DNA of 64,000 bases from Halobacteriales archaeon QS_4_66_20 (GTDB lineage Archaea; Halobacteriota; Halobacteria; Halobacteriales; Haloarculaceae), in assembly GCA_003021015.1 (NCBI GenBank), contig PXRK01000067.1, positions 62,001 to 126,000 of the forward strand. Reading direction: 5' to 3'. This document shows positions 49,988 through 57,989 of this stretch, one piece after another. The number at the start of each line of letters is the position of its first letter. Within the stretch, counting starts at the first letter, position 1. Below the pieces are notes generated by a model. That model saw only the letters and a program-made list of their open reading frames with translations. It had not been told where the DNA came from and ran no database searches. Made by a program: the position numbers and the translations under genes.

Positions 49988-51172
49988 ATGGTGGCAGCGA
50001 GCGCAGTGCTCACGCTGGTGGTGGCGGGGCTGGCGAGCCTGTTCATGGCGTGGGCCATCGGCGCCGGGTCGTCGGGGTCGACGCCGTTCGCTCCCGCAGT
50101 CGGTGCGAACGCAATCTCGATCATGCGGGCGGGCTTCCTGGTCGGGATTCTCGGCCTGCTCGGGGCCGTCCTGCAGGGCGCCAACGTCACGGAGGCCGTC
50201 GGGTCGGAGCTGGTCATCGGCCAGTCGCTGTCGGCGACGGCGGCGACGCTCGCGCTGCTGATCGCCGCCACGCTCGTAGCCATCGGCATCTTCACCGGCT
50301 ACCCGATCGCGACCGCCTTCACCGTCACCGGCGCGGTGGTCGGCGTCGGGCTGGCGATGGGCGGCGACCCCGCGTGGGCGAACTACCGCCAGATCACGGC
50401 GCTGTGGATCGCGACGCCGTTCGTCGGCGGCGGGGTCGCGTACGCGACAGCCCGCCTGCTCCGGGGCGACCGGCTGGCACAGACGGTGGCGATTCCGCTG
50501 CTGGGCGGCGTCGTCGGACTTGTCCTCGCGAACGTGCAGTTCGTCTTTTTCGCCCCCGGCGACGAACAGGCCTCGATCGCGCAGGCGACCGTCCAGCGGC
50601 TCGGCGGGGGGACGGTGACGTACGCGGTCGCGACGTTGCTGGTCGCCGGCGCGGTCGCGGGGCTGCTGGCCCACCGCACCAGGGTCGACCCCGAGCGGGC
50701 CCAGCAGCGGTTCCTGCTGAGTCTCGGAGCGCTGGTCGCGTTCTCCGCCGGCGGCAGCCAGGTCGGCCTCGCGATCGGGCCGCTCGTGCCGCTGCTCGGC
50801 GGGTTCGACATCCCGCTGGTCGCAGTGTTGCTGGGCGGCGGCCTCGGCCTCCTGGTGGGCTCCTGGACGGGCGCGCCCCGCATGATCAAGGCGCTGTCCC
50901 AGGACTACTCGGCGCTGGGCCCGAACCGCTCCATCGCGGCGCTGATCCCCTCGTTTGCCATCGCCCAGACCGCCGTGTTCTTCGGGATTCCCGTCTCGTT
51001 CAACGAAATCATCGTCTCCGCGATCATCGGCAGCGGCTACGCAGCCAGCGGCGAGGGCGGCGAGGTCAGCGGCGCGAAGATGGGCTACACCGTGCTGGCG
51101 TGGGTCGCCTCGCTCGCCGGCGCGCTCGCGATCGGCTACGGCGGCTTCCTCGCCGTCGACTCGCTGCTGTGA
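49988..51172 (+). CDS. Inorganic phosphate permease (PiT/PHO4 family)
   Basis: A 394-residue multi-pass permease. The inverted family repeats are seen as APAVGANAISIMRAGFLVG near the N-terminus and FNEIIVSAIIGSGYAA near the C-terminus; PiT proteins carry GANDVANA-type motifs in these places, here altered to GANAIS and SFNEII. Ten or more helices. It probably imports phosphate (or sulfate) with Na+ or H+. The 49849-49987 gap before it holds imperfect GCTGGCCGCGTGAGC repeats only. A family-A fragment follows its stop. Confidence 0.85.
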   Translation: MVAASAVLTLVVAGLASLFMAWAIGAGSSGSTPFAPAVGANAISIMRAGFLVGILGLLGAVLQGANVTEAVGSELVIGQSLSATAATLALLIAATLVAIGIFTGYPIATAFTVTGAVVGVGLAMGGDPAWANYRQITALWIATPFVGGGVAYATARLLRGDRLAQTVAIPLLGGVVGLVLANVQFVFFAPGDEQASIAQATVQRLGGGTVTYAVATLLVAGAVAGLLAHRTRVDPERAQQRFLLSLGALVAFSAGGSQVGLAIGPLVPLLGGFDIPLVAVLLGGGLGLLVGSWTGAPRMIKALSQDYSALGPNRSIAALIPSFAIAQTAVFFGIPVSFNEIIVSAIIGSGYAASGEGGEVSGAKMGYTVLAWVASLAGALAIGYGGFLAVDSLL

Positions 51173-51176
51173 TTGT

Positions 51177-51200
51177 GATGTGGTGCCGAAAACACTCACA
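51177..51200 (-). repeat. Family-A element fragment
   Basis: GATGTGGTGCCGAAAACACT plus CACA matches the right inner end of inverted family-A copies (compare 3481-3504). Only this piece survives, 5 nt after the phosphate permease stop codon. Confidence 0.6.
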
Positions 51201-51212
51201 GAGCGTTACGAG

Positions 51213-52718
51213 CTATTCGACCGCCTCGACGTCGGCGGCCTCCCCGCCCTCCGCTTCCTCGTGGTAGGCGTCGAGTCCGGAGATGCGCGCCTTCAGAATG
51301 CGCGTGTTCTCGACCTGTTCGACGCGGATCGTCAGCCCGTCGTACTCGATGCGCTCGCCCTGCTCGACCAGCCGGCCGGCCCGGTTGAAGATGAAGCCGG
51401 CGATGGTCTCGAACTCCTCGCCCTCGGGGAGTTCGATCCCCAGGGAGTCGTTGACCTCGTCGATGTTGACCTCGCCTTTGACAACCGCCGCCCCGTCGCC
51501 GACGAACTCGATGGGCTCGGCCTCGCCGCCTTCGAGGATCTCGCCGACGATCTCCTCGACGAGGTCCTCCATCGTCACCAGCCCCTCGGTGGTGCCGAAC
51601 TCGTCGATGACGATCACCATGTTCAGCCGCTGTTCGCGCATCTCTGTCAGCAGGTCGTCGACGTTCTTGGTCTCGGGGACGTGCAGCGTCGGTTCGATCA
51701 ACGATTCGAGGTCGACGGGCGTGTCGTCGTCGCCGTAGTTGCTGTCGCGGATCAGGTCGTTGATGTGGACCACTCCGAGGATGTTGTCGAGTTCGCCGTC
51801 GTAGACGGGCAGACGCTCGTGGTTGCTCTGGACGCAGGTCTCGATCGCCTCCTCGATCGAGGCGTCCTTGGGGACGGCGGTCATGTCCAGCCGGGGGGTC
51901 ATCACCTCCTTGACGATCGTGCGGTTGAACCGGAGGGTTCGCTGGAGCATCTCCCGTTCCTCCTGGTCGAGGACGCCCTCGCGCTCGCCGGTCTTGATCA
52001 TGTCGCGGATCTCCTGGCGGGTGACGTAGGACTCCTCGATGGCCGCCCGGCCGCCGGTCACTTTGTTGACAGCCCGGGTCAGGTAGTCGAACAGCACCAC
52101 CAGCGGCAACAGCAGCGTCTCCGCGAACTTCAGCGGCCGGGCGATGCGCAGCGCCCACGGCTCGGAGTTGTCGACAGCGTAGGACTTGGGGGCGCTCTCG
52201 CCGAACAGCAACACAAGCGCCGTGACGCCGAACGTCGCAACCGCGACTGCCCGCCCCTGGCTGGACATGAAGTAGGCGAGCAGCCCCGTCGCGATCGACG
52301 ACATGGCGATGTTGACAAGGTTGTTGCCGACGAGGATCGTCACGAGCAGGCGGTGGGGGTCCTGCTTCAGGCTCTGCAGCGTCTTCGCGCCACGCTTCCT
52401 CTCGGAGACCACTGCCTCCACGCGGTGGCTCGGCAGCGAGAACATCGCGATCTCCGAGGAGGAAAAAAACGCCGAGAGACCGAGCAACACGAACAGCACG
52501 AGTCCGCCGATCACGGCGAAGGCGGCGTCCGACAGCTCGGTCCCGAACACCTCGACCGCCGCCAGTCCCGCGCCGAACAGCTCAGCCGCGAGCCCTGCGC
52601 CGAGCAGCTCCGTCACCCGGCCCGGGACGGCCGCCGCCGTGGCGTCGCTCCCGACAGTCGCCGCAGGGGCCGTCCCGACGGCGGTTGCCAGGCTGTCGAG
52701 GACGGAGAGACTCATCAT
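51213..52718 (-). CDS. CNNM/CorC-type membrane protein (DUF21-CBS-CorC_HlyC)
   Basis: A 501-residue protein. An N-terminal hydrophobic region about 1-60 precedes a DUF21 membrane domain (about 65-240: LLGLSAFFSSSEIAMFSLP, LVGNNLVNIAMSSIAT, VLLFGESAPKSYA). Two CBS motifs follow (VKEVMTPRLDMTAVPKDASI and VPETKNVDDLLTEMREQR), then a CorC_HlyC domain (ERIEYDGLTIRVEQVENTRI). Homologues act in magnesium or sodium transport. Two ATGs at 52718 and 52715 are equally possible. Confidence 0.9.
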   Translation of the reverse strand: MMSLSVLDSLATAVGTAPAATVGSDATAAAVPGRVTELLGAGLAAELFGAGLAAVEVFGTELSDAAFAVIGGLVLFVLLGLSAFFSSSEIAMFSLPSHRVEAVVSERKRGAKTLQSLKQDPHRLLVTILVGNNLVNIAMSSIATGLLAYFMSSQGRAVAVATFGVTALVLLFGESAPKSYAVDNSEPWALRIARPLKFAETLLLPLVVLFDYLTRAVNKVTGGRAAIEESYVTRQEIRDMIKTGEREGVLDQEEREMLQRTLRFNRTIVKEVMTPRLDMTAVPKDASIEEAIETCVQSNHERLPVYDGELDNILGVVHINDLIRDSNYGDDDTPVDLESLIEPTLHVPETKNVDDLLTEMREQRLNMVIVIDEFGTTEGLVTMEDLVEEIVGEILEGGEAEPIEFVGDGAAVVKGEVNIDEVNDSLGIELPEGEEFETIAGFIFNRAGRLVEQGERIEYDGLTIRVEQVENTRILKARISGLDAYHEEAEGGEAADVEAVE

Positions 52719-52804
52719 CGGCCCGTTAGTTCTCGACTCCCGGTCAAAAGGGTTGTCATGCGCTGGGCGAAGGTATTACACCGTCCTCGTCCGTACTGGG
52801 GGGT

Positions 52805-53107
52805 ATGAGCGAGCCAGCGATCACCCTGTACCGGCTGCAGGCCTGTCCGTACTGCGAGCGCGTCGTCAGGAAACTCCACGAATATGACCTCGCGTACCGC
52901 TCGCGGTTCGTCGAACCGATGCACTCCGACCGGGACGTCGTCAAGCGACACAGCGGCGTCCGGACGGTCCCGGTGATCGTCGACGGGCACACGGGTGTTA
53001 CGATGGCCGAGAGCGCGAACATCGTCGAGTATCTCGACGCGACCTACGGCGAGGCCGACGCAGCGTCGGCGGCCGCGGACGCGACGGTCGCCGGGGAGGG
53101 GTCGTAG
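52805..53107 (+). CDS. Glutaredoxin
   Basis: A 100-residue glutaredoxin with C14-P-Y-C17, the cis-Pro block TVPVIVDGHTG and a GST-N-like ending ESANIVEYLDATYG. It reduces disulfides with a low-molecular-weight thiol, gamma-glutamylcysteine in haloarchaea. The stop codon is directly followed by the ATG of the peroxiredoxin-fold gene, so the two are translated together. Confidence 0.9.
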   Translation: MSEPAITLYRLQACPYCERVVRKLHEYDLAYRSRFVEPMHSDRDVVKRHSGVRTVPVIVDGHTGVTMAESANIVEYLDATYGEADAASAAADATVAGEGS

Positions 53108-53629
53108 ATGGTGGAGTTCGACGTCGTCGAACTCGACGAGGCGGCCCACCCCGAGGAGGGCGACATGGCACCCGACTTCACGCGGCCGCTGGTCAACGAC
53201 GAGTACTGGGCGGACGTCGCGCTCTCGGAGCTGACCGGGGAGGGCCCGGTCGCGCTCGTGTTCCACCCCATGGACGGCGCGTTCCCGGCGACGTACATCT
53301 GGAACGAACTGCGCGACCGCGACCTCGACGCGCACGACGTGACGGTCGTCGGACTCTCGATCTCCTCGCCGTACGAGCACAAGACGCTGATCGACGAGCG
53401 CGGCCTCGCGGACCGCGACGTGCGGTTTTTTTCCGATCCGGCCAACGGCGTCGCGGCGGAGTACGGCATCGTCAACGACCTCGACGGGATGACCGGGATC
53501 AGCGAGCCCCGGCCCGCGACGTTCGTCGTCGACGAGGACCGGACCGTCGAGTACGCCTGGGTCGCCAGCGAGTGGCCCGCCTTCCCCGAGTACGACGAGT
53601 TCGAGGCGGCGGTCGAACGGGTCGCGTAA
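53108..53629 (+). CDS. Peroxiredoxin-fold (AhpC/TSA) protein without any cysteine
   Basis: A 173-residue thioredoxin-fold protein in the AhpC/TSA or redoxin group: GDMAPDFTRPLVND, VALVFHPMDGAFPATYIWNEL, VVGLSISSPYEHKTLID and PATFVVDEDRTVEYAWVAS. The position of the peroxidatic cysteine (normally in a PxxxTxxC context) is Ala-Thr here, and the whole protein has no Cys. It is fused by zero spacing to a glutaredoxin gene. It may have lost catalysis and act as a binding or scaffold partner. Reading-frame integrity is clear. Confidence 0.85.
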   Translation: MVEFDVVELDEAAHPEEGDMAPDFTRPLVNDEYWADVALSELTGEGPVALVFHPMDGAFPATYIWNELRDRDLDAHDVTVVGLSISSPYEHKTLIDERGLADRDVRFFSDPANGVAAEYGIVNDLDGMTGISEPRPATFVVDEDRTVEYAWVASEWPAFPEYDEFEAAVERVA

Positions 53630-53648
53630 CGGGGGCGAGTTCGGGACG

Positions 53649-54275
53649 ATGACAGACGACGCCGACGGCACGACGGACCAGGAGGCGACAGTGAACGATA
53701 CGGTCGCCGAGGCGGCCGAGGCGATCCGGCACGGCCAGCTCGCCGTTTACCCGACCGAGACGGTGTACGGGCTGGGCGCCGACGCGCTCGACGCCGACGC
53801 CGTCGAGCGGGTGTTCGCGGCGAAAAACCGCAATCGCGAGAACCCGGTGTCGCTGGCGGTGCCGGACGCCGAGAGCACCACCGAGTACACCGCGCCGAGC
53901 GACCGCGAGCGGGCGTTCATGGAGGCGTTCCTCCCCGGTCCCGTCACGGTCGTCCTCGAACGGCGGCCGATGGTTCCCGACGCCTTGACTGCCGGCAGGG
54001 ACCGGGTGGGCGTTCGGGTACCGGATCACGAGATCGCGCTGTCGCTGCTCCGCGAGGCCGCGCCCGTGACCGCGACGAGCGCGAACGTGAGCGGCCGTCC
54101 GAGCGCGCGCGGCGTGGCCGACCTGGACGATCGGATCCGCGAGTCCGCTACTGTGGTCGTCGACGGCGGCGAAACGCCCGGCGGGGGCTCGACAGTCGTC
54201 GACGTGGCCCGCGAGGAGATCCACCGGCGGGGGCCGCTCGCCGACGACATTGAGGCCTGGCTGGCCGAGCACTGA
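53649..54275 (+). CDS. L-threonylcarbamoyladenylate synthase (Sua5/YrdC)
   Basis: A 208-residue Sua5/YrdC-domain protein that makes threonylcarbamoyl-AMP for the tRNA t6A37 modification. Signature segments: AVYPTETVYGLGADA (nucleotide-binding loop), AKNRNRENPVSL, LPGPVTVVLER, and TATSANVSGRPS. The C-terminal Sua5 domain is missing, so this is the YrdC-length form. It begins 19 nt after the peroxiredoxin-fold gene on the same strand. Confidence 0.92.
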   Translation: MTDDADGTTDQEATVNDTVAEAAEAIRHGQLAVYPTETVYGLGADALDADAVERVFAAKNRNRENPVSLAVPDAESTTEYTAPSDRERAFMEAFLPGPVTVVLERRPMVPDALTAGRDRVGVRVPDHEIALSLLREAAPVTATSANVSGRPSARGVADLDDRIRESATVVVDGGETPGGGSTVVDVAREEIHRRGPLADDIEAWLAEH

Positions 54276-54373
54276 GCGATGAGAGGTCCGGCAGGATCTG
54301 CTACTGGGGCTGCCGGGGGCCGGAGACCCGCACCTGCGACTTCTTCGGGCGACGTCGCGTTGCAGTGCTGCGC

Positions 54374-55030
54374 TCAGCCGCCGAGCAGGCTCCGCAGCGA
54401 GCGCGTCTTGACGCCGCACTCCGGCTGGTACTCGCAGGGCTCGCACTTGGCCCGATCCTCGGTCCGGGCGGGCGGGCCGTCGATGGCCTCGGCGATCCGG
54501 ACAGCCTCGCGGTACTCGGCAGTCCGGCGGACCGTCACGTCGACCTGCCGGATCACGCCGTAGGCGGGGTACTCGGCGTACACCTGCTCGACGCTCCGTT
54601 CGCGCTCCCAGGACAGCACCTTCGCGGCGGCGATCAACCGGACGCTCTGGGGGTGCCAGACGCCGGTTTCGGGCGGCTCGCCCGCGAACGCGAGCGAGAG
54701 TGACGGCGGGTCGCCGTCGAGCACCTTGTGCGCGATCCCCCGGCAGTCCCGGCCCTCGAGGAACACGTCCCTGTCGGGCGGCGCCGCCAGCGACTCCCAG
54801 TCGTCCAGGCCTGCTTTCGCGGCGCCCAGCCGCGAGCGGTACTGTGTCGGCGTCACCGCGATCGGTGCGTCCCTGATCGCAGCGTCGTCTGCGAGCAACT
54901 CCTCGTAGCGGAACGCCAGTTCGCGTCTCGCCGTCACCTCCTGGGGTACCTCCGGTTCGGGCGATCGGCGGCGGTAGTACAGCTTGCGTGGGCAGTACGC
55001 GGCAGTCTCGACCTCGCGGAAGGCGTGCAT
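54374..55030 (-). CDS. Stand-alone Cas4/Dna2-like protein with degenerate nuclease motifs
   Basis: A 218-residue protein. The N-terminus has AAYCPRKLYYRR and the C-terminus KCEPCEYQPEC, the four Cys that hold the iron-sulfur cluster in Cas4 and Dna2-like nucleases. The central PD-(D/E)xK core, however, reads RGIAHKVL where GxxDxV is expected and lacks a clear E-x-K after it. HPQSVRLIAAAKVL may be the QxxxY-type helix. No CRISPR array or other cas gene lies in the window. It may bind DNA without cutting it. The ATG at 55030 was chosen because upstream codons are Arg/Pro-rich and unconserved. Confidence 0.7.
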   Translation of the reverse strand: MHAFREVETAAYCPRKLYYRRRSPEPEVPQEVTARRELAFRYEELLADDAAIRDAPIAVTPTQYRSRLGAAKAGLDDWESLAAPPDRDVFLEGRDCRGIAHKVLDGDPPSLSLAFAGEPPETGVWHPQSVRLIAAAKVLSWERERSVEQVYAEYPAYGVIRQVDVTVRRTAEYREAVRIAEAIDGPPARTEDRAKCEPCEYQPECGVKTRSLRSLLGG

Positions 55031-55125
55031 GGGGCGGGCTGGTCGCGGCTTCGGACATAAAGGCGGGGAGCGGGTGGCTCCGCTCCGGACCGCCCAAAAC
55101 CCCGGCGGGTGCGCCGCCACCGCAG

Positions 55126-55425
55126 TCAGGTGGAGTAGTGGCTGACGACGTAGTCGTCGTTACCCACCCCGATGATCGCCCACTCGTAGTCGAGGTCCGC
55201 CCCCTCCAGGCGTCGTTCGAGCGTCGAGACGTGATCCTCCCAGGTCACGAAACACCGGAGTCCGCCGGTTTCGGGCGGGTCGTCCGGTTCGGCCATCGGT
55301 GTCAGTTCCACGACGCGCCACTTGCGGTGTGCGCGCAGCGTGCCGTCGTCCGCAGTGACGGTGTACCCGAGGTCGTTGAAAATCGACTCGGCCTCGCGTT
55401 CGAGAGACGTGCTAGCAACTCCCAT
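55126..55425 (-). CDS. Conserved haloarchaeal protein of unknown function
   Basis: A 99-residue protein beginning MGVASTSLEREAESIFNDLG. It has an alpha-beta pattern with RKWRVVELTPMAEPDDPPET, GLRCFVTWED and DYEWAIIGVGNDDYVV. It looks like one of the small single-domain families found across Halobacteria; I cannot name it with certainty. It lies 95 nt upstream of the Cas4-like gene on the same strand and may be co-transcribed. Confidence 0.6.
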   Translation of the reverse strand: MGVASTSLEREAESIFNDLGYTVTADDGTLRAHRKWRVVELTPMAEPDDPPETGGLRCFVTWEDHVSTLERRLEGADLDYEWAIIGVGNDDYVVSHYST

Positions 55426-55570
55426 TCACAGTCCCGTACTCCTGGCTCGGGCTTAAACGTATCTTAGTGACACTGACACAACAACAAGTGGCTGGTCGCG
55501 ACGGCAGGGCGGCGGTGGCGGGGACGGTCGGCGTCCAGTACGGTGACAGCAGGGAGAGCCGTGCTTCGTG

Positions 55571-55810
55571 CTACTCGTGAGCGGCGTCCCACTCCTCGGC
55601 TTTGGTGCGGTTGCTACAGACGTTACACTGGACGCGGCCCATCGAGTCGACGGCGTTGTTGACTGTTCCGCAGTTCGTGCAGAAAAAGCCCCACCGCTGC
55701 TGGCCGCGCTCGTCCGCGTAGACGACGTGGAACGGTCCCTTGGCGCCGCGCTTGCCCTCGGTCCGGTCGACGAACAGCGTCTGCCCGCCAGGGCCAGTGA
55801 CTGATTGCAT
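55571..55810 (-). CDS. Small zinc-ribbon protein (DUF5816-like)
   Basis: A 79-residue protein with CTNCGTVNNAVD and CNVCSNRTKAEEWDAAHE, two CxxC knuckles for one zinc. The N-terminal half reads FVDRTEGKRGAKGPFHVVYA. It matches a conserved haloarchaeal family (DUF5816 as I recall). The ATG at 55810 gives the family N-terminus; a longer frame to 55837 exists. Function unknown. Confidence 0.72.
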   Translation of the reverse strand: MQSVTGPGGQTLFVDRTEGKRGAKGPFHVVYADERGQQRWGFFCTNCGTVNNAVDSMGRVQCNVCSNRTKAEEWDAAHE

Positions 55811-55993
55811 GGGCACTCCTTCGCCGGCCAGCGACAAAGACCTCTCGTTGCCCGGCCGCTCGCACCGCGACGACCCGGAGTGGAAACACTCAAGCGCGCA
55901 GTCGAGGAGGAGTTCGCTTGATAGTGATTCAGCCGTCGAACCGACACCGCAGGAGAAACGGCTGCGTCGGGCGACCGTCTGCGAGCGGCCCGG

Positions 55994-57205
55994 TCAGGCG
56001 AACGTTCGCGAGACGTCCTCGTCCTCGTCTTCGGTCTGGATCTTCTCGTAGGCCTCCCGGAAGTCGCTCATCCGGACCTCGGTGCGGTCGTCGCGGATGG
56101 CGAACATCCCGGCCTCTGTACAGACCGCCTTGATGTCGGCGCCGGAGGCGCCCTCGGCCATCGCGGCGAGCCGGCCGAAGTCGACGTTGTCGTCGACGCT
56201 CATCGAGCGGGTGTGGATCCTGAAGATCTGCTCGCGGCCGGCCTCGTCGGGCTCGGGCACCTCGATCAGGCGGTCGAACCGTCCCGGGCGCAGAATCGCC
56301 CGGTCGAGCATGTCGAAGCGGTTGGTGGCGGCGATGATGCGGATGTCGCCCCGGTCCTCGAACCCGTCCATCTCCGAGAGCAGCTGCATCATCGTCCGCT
56401 GGACCTCGGCGTCGCCCGACGTCTTCGACTCCGTCCGCTTGGCGGCGATGGCGTCGATCTCGTCGATGAAGATGACGGCAGGCTGGTGCTGGCGGGCGAG
56501 CTCGAACAGGTCGCGGACGAGCTTCGCGCCCTCGCCGATGAACTTGTGGACGAGTTCGGAGCCAGCCATCTTGATGAACGTGGCATCGGTCTGGTTGGCG
56601 ACGGCCTTCGCGAGCATCGTCTTGCCGGTGCCCGGCGGGCCGTGCATCAGCACACCCGACGGCGGGTCGATGCCGATGTCCTCGAACATGTCGGGGTTCT
56701 TCAGCGGCATCTCGACGGTCTCGCGGACCTCCTCGATCTGTTCGTTGATGCCGCCGATGTCGCCGTAGGTAACCTCCGGGCTGCGGTCGACCTGCATCAC
56801 GCGGGCCCGCACGTCAGTCTCGTCTTCCAGCGTCTTGACGATCGACAGTGAGTTGTTGACCGCGACGCGGTCGTCGGGTTCGAGGTCCTCGCGCATCTCC
56901 TCGGTGACCTCGGTCAGCGCCTCCTGGTTGTTGCCGTGCTGTTTGATGATGACGCCCTCGTCGGTCAGCTCTTGGACCGTGGCGACGAACAGCGGGGACT
57001 GCTTGAGCTTCTTGTTCTCGTGGGTCAGCCGCTCGAGCTTCTGCTGGTACTTGTTGTTCTCCGCGTTGGCATCGAGCAGTTTGTCCCGCATCTCCTCGTT
57101 CTGGGATTCGAGCACCTCCAGGCGCTCCTCCAGCGATTCGACCTTCTCCTGCTTGGACGCGTCGTCGTCGTACGGGAGTTCGACGTCGTCCACCGTATCA
57201 GTCAT
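55994..57205 (-). CDS. pan: Proteasome-activating nucleotidase
   Basis: A 403-residue AAA ATPase that unfolds proteins for the 20S proteasome. Residues 15-68 are a coiled coil (EESLEERLEVLESQNEEMRD region), 70-135 an OB fold, and 150-385 the AAA domain: Walker A GPPGTGKT (189-196), Walker B IFIDEIDA, sensor IIAATNRF and Arg finger RPGRFDR. The C-terminus ends RTFA instead of the classical hydrophobic-Tyr-X tail used to open the 20S gate in methanogen PAN; Phe may substitute. The start MTDTVDDVEL gives the usual length. Confidence 0.95.
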   Translation of the reverse strand: MTDTVDDVELPYDDDASKQEKVESLEERLEVLESQNEEMRDKLLDANAENNKYQQKLERLTHENKKLKQSPLFVATVQELTDEGVIIKQHGNNQEALTEVTEEMREDLEPDDRVAVNNSLSIVKTLEDETDVRARVMQVDRSPEVTYGDIGGINEQIEEVRETVEMPLKNPDMFEDIGIDPPSGVLMHGPPGTGKTMLAKAVANQTDATFIKMAGSELVHKFIGEGAKLVRDLFELARQHQPAVIFIDEIDAIAAKRTESKTSGDAEVQRTMMQLLSEMDGFEDRGDIRIIAATNRFDMLDRAILRPGRFDRLIEVPEPDEAGREQIFRIHTRSMSVDDNVDFGRLAAMAEGASGADIKAVCTEAGMFAIRDDRTEVRMSDFREAYEKIQTEDEDEDVSRTFA

Positions 57206-57410
57206 TACCCTACTGTAGCGGTTTCAATAATAAGAGGTTTCGGGTCGGTTTTTACCCCTGGTAACGAGTGACGTACCCGGATCCCGCGACTGCGTCGACC
57301 TGTCTCGCAGTTGATCTGTACTGTCGCGAGTGTTGCCGGACTGAATAACCGTGAAGAATAAAATAGAATACAAAATATTATTAGTCTGTATCTCCGAACG
57401 GGTAGATACG

Positions 57411-57671
57411 ATGAGTGCAACCGAGACGGTACGGGAGAACGCACCCGAAGATCTGGAAACGCTGCGGGAGCTGCCCCCGAGCGCGAAGCTCGTGGCGAAG
57501 GTACTGGAGTACAACGACTCGCTGACACAGAGCCAGCTTGCGGAGGAGACGCTGCTGCCGCCGCGGACGGTCAGGTACGCGCTGACGCGGCTCGAAGACG
57601 CGGGCATCGTGGATTCGCGGTTCTCCTTTTCCGATGCGCGCAAGCGGATCTACACGCTCGCTGCCGAGTGA
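57411..57671 (+). CDS. Winged-helix DNA-binding protein (MarR/TrmB-like)
   Basis: An 86-residue protein. Residues 25-84 are a winged helix: KLVAKVLEYNDSLTQSQLAE, then LPPRTVRYALTRLEDAGIV as recognition helix and RFSFSDARKRIYTLAAE as wing. It is a single-domain regulator, common in haloarchaea. The AT-rich stretch ACAAAATATTATTAG at 57370-57384 contains the probable TATA box. Targets unknown. It is divergent from pan by 205 bp and could regulate it, though nothing proves this. Confidence 0.82.
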   Translation: MSATETVRENAPEDLETLRELPPSAKLVAKVLEYNDSLTQSQLAEETLLPPRTVRYALTRLEDAGIVDSRFSFSDARKRIYTLAAE

Positions 57672-57701
57672 CTGGCTTCGGGTCGTACGGTTCTTCGAGG
57701 T

Positions 57702-57923
57702 ATACTGCCGGACGTGACTCTGTTACTCCGAGTGATGCTCGGACTGGGGGTTTCGGTTGTCTCATACTGATTGTTGTGATTATTTTCATCACCACATCGC
57801 AATAGCGGCGGTTTCACGGCTCGAAACTGGCATCTGACGAATACCCGGCGGTACAGAGTCACAACAATCAGTATCAGATGCTGAGCGCTATCCGGGTGGG
57901 AACGGAATCACGTCCGGCAGTAT
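57702..57923 (+). repeat. Outer family-B4 palindromic element interrupted by a nested element
   Basis: Perfect 16-nt ends ATACTGCCGGACGTGA / TCACGTCCGGCAGTAT, the same as the 52-bp element at 48210. Removing the nested element leaves 62 + 49 = 111 bp, the standard length. Confidence 0.85.
57764..57874 (+). repeat. Family-A palindromic element, 111 bp, nested, with compensated ends
   Basis: Ends ATACTGATTGTTGTGA / TCACAACAATCAGTAT. Compared with other A copies, position 4 has changed G to C on the left and the matching base C to G on the right, so pairing is kept. It is inserted in the 57702 element. Confidence 0.87.
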
Positions 57924-57989
57924 AGGACTGGTCGCCCTCAGACAGCGGGAGTCGAAACCCACAAGCGCCGGCCTGTCGAACCGACACCG

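Larger units (their letters stand above)
57672..57989 (+). other. Gene-free stretch filled by two nested palindromic elements
   Basis: These 318 bases consist largely of an outer B4-type element (57702-57923) interrupted by a family-A element (57764-57874). I see no gene in it. Confidence 0.7.
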
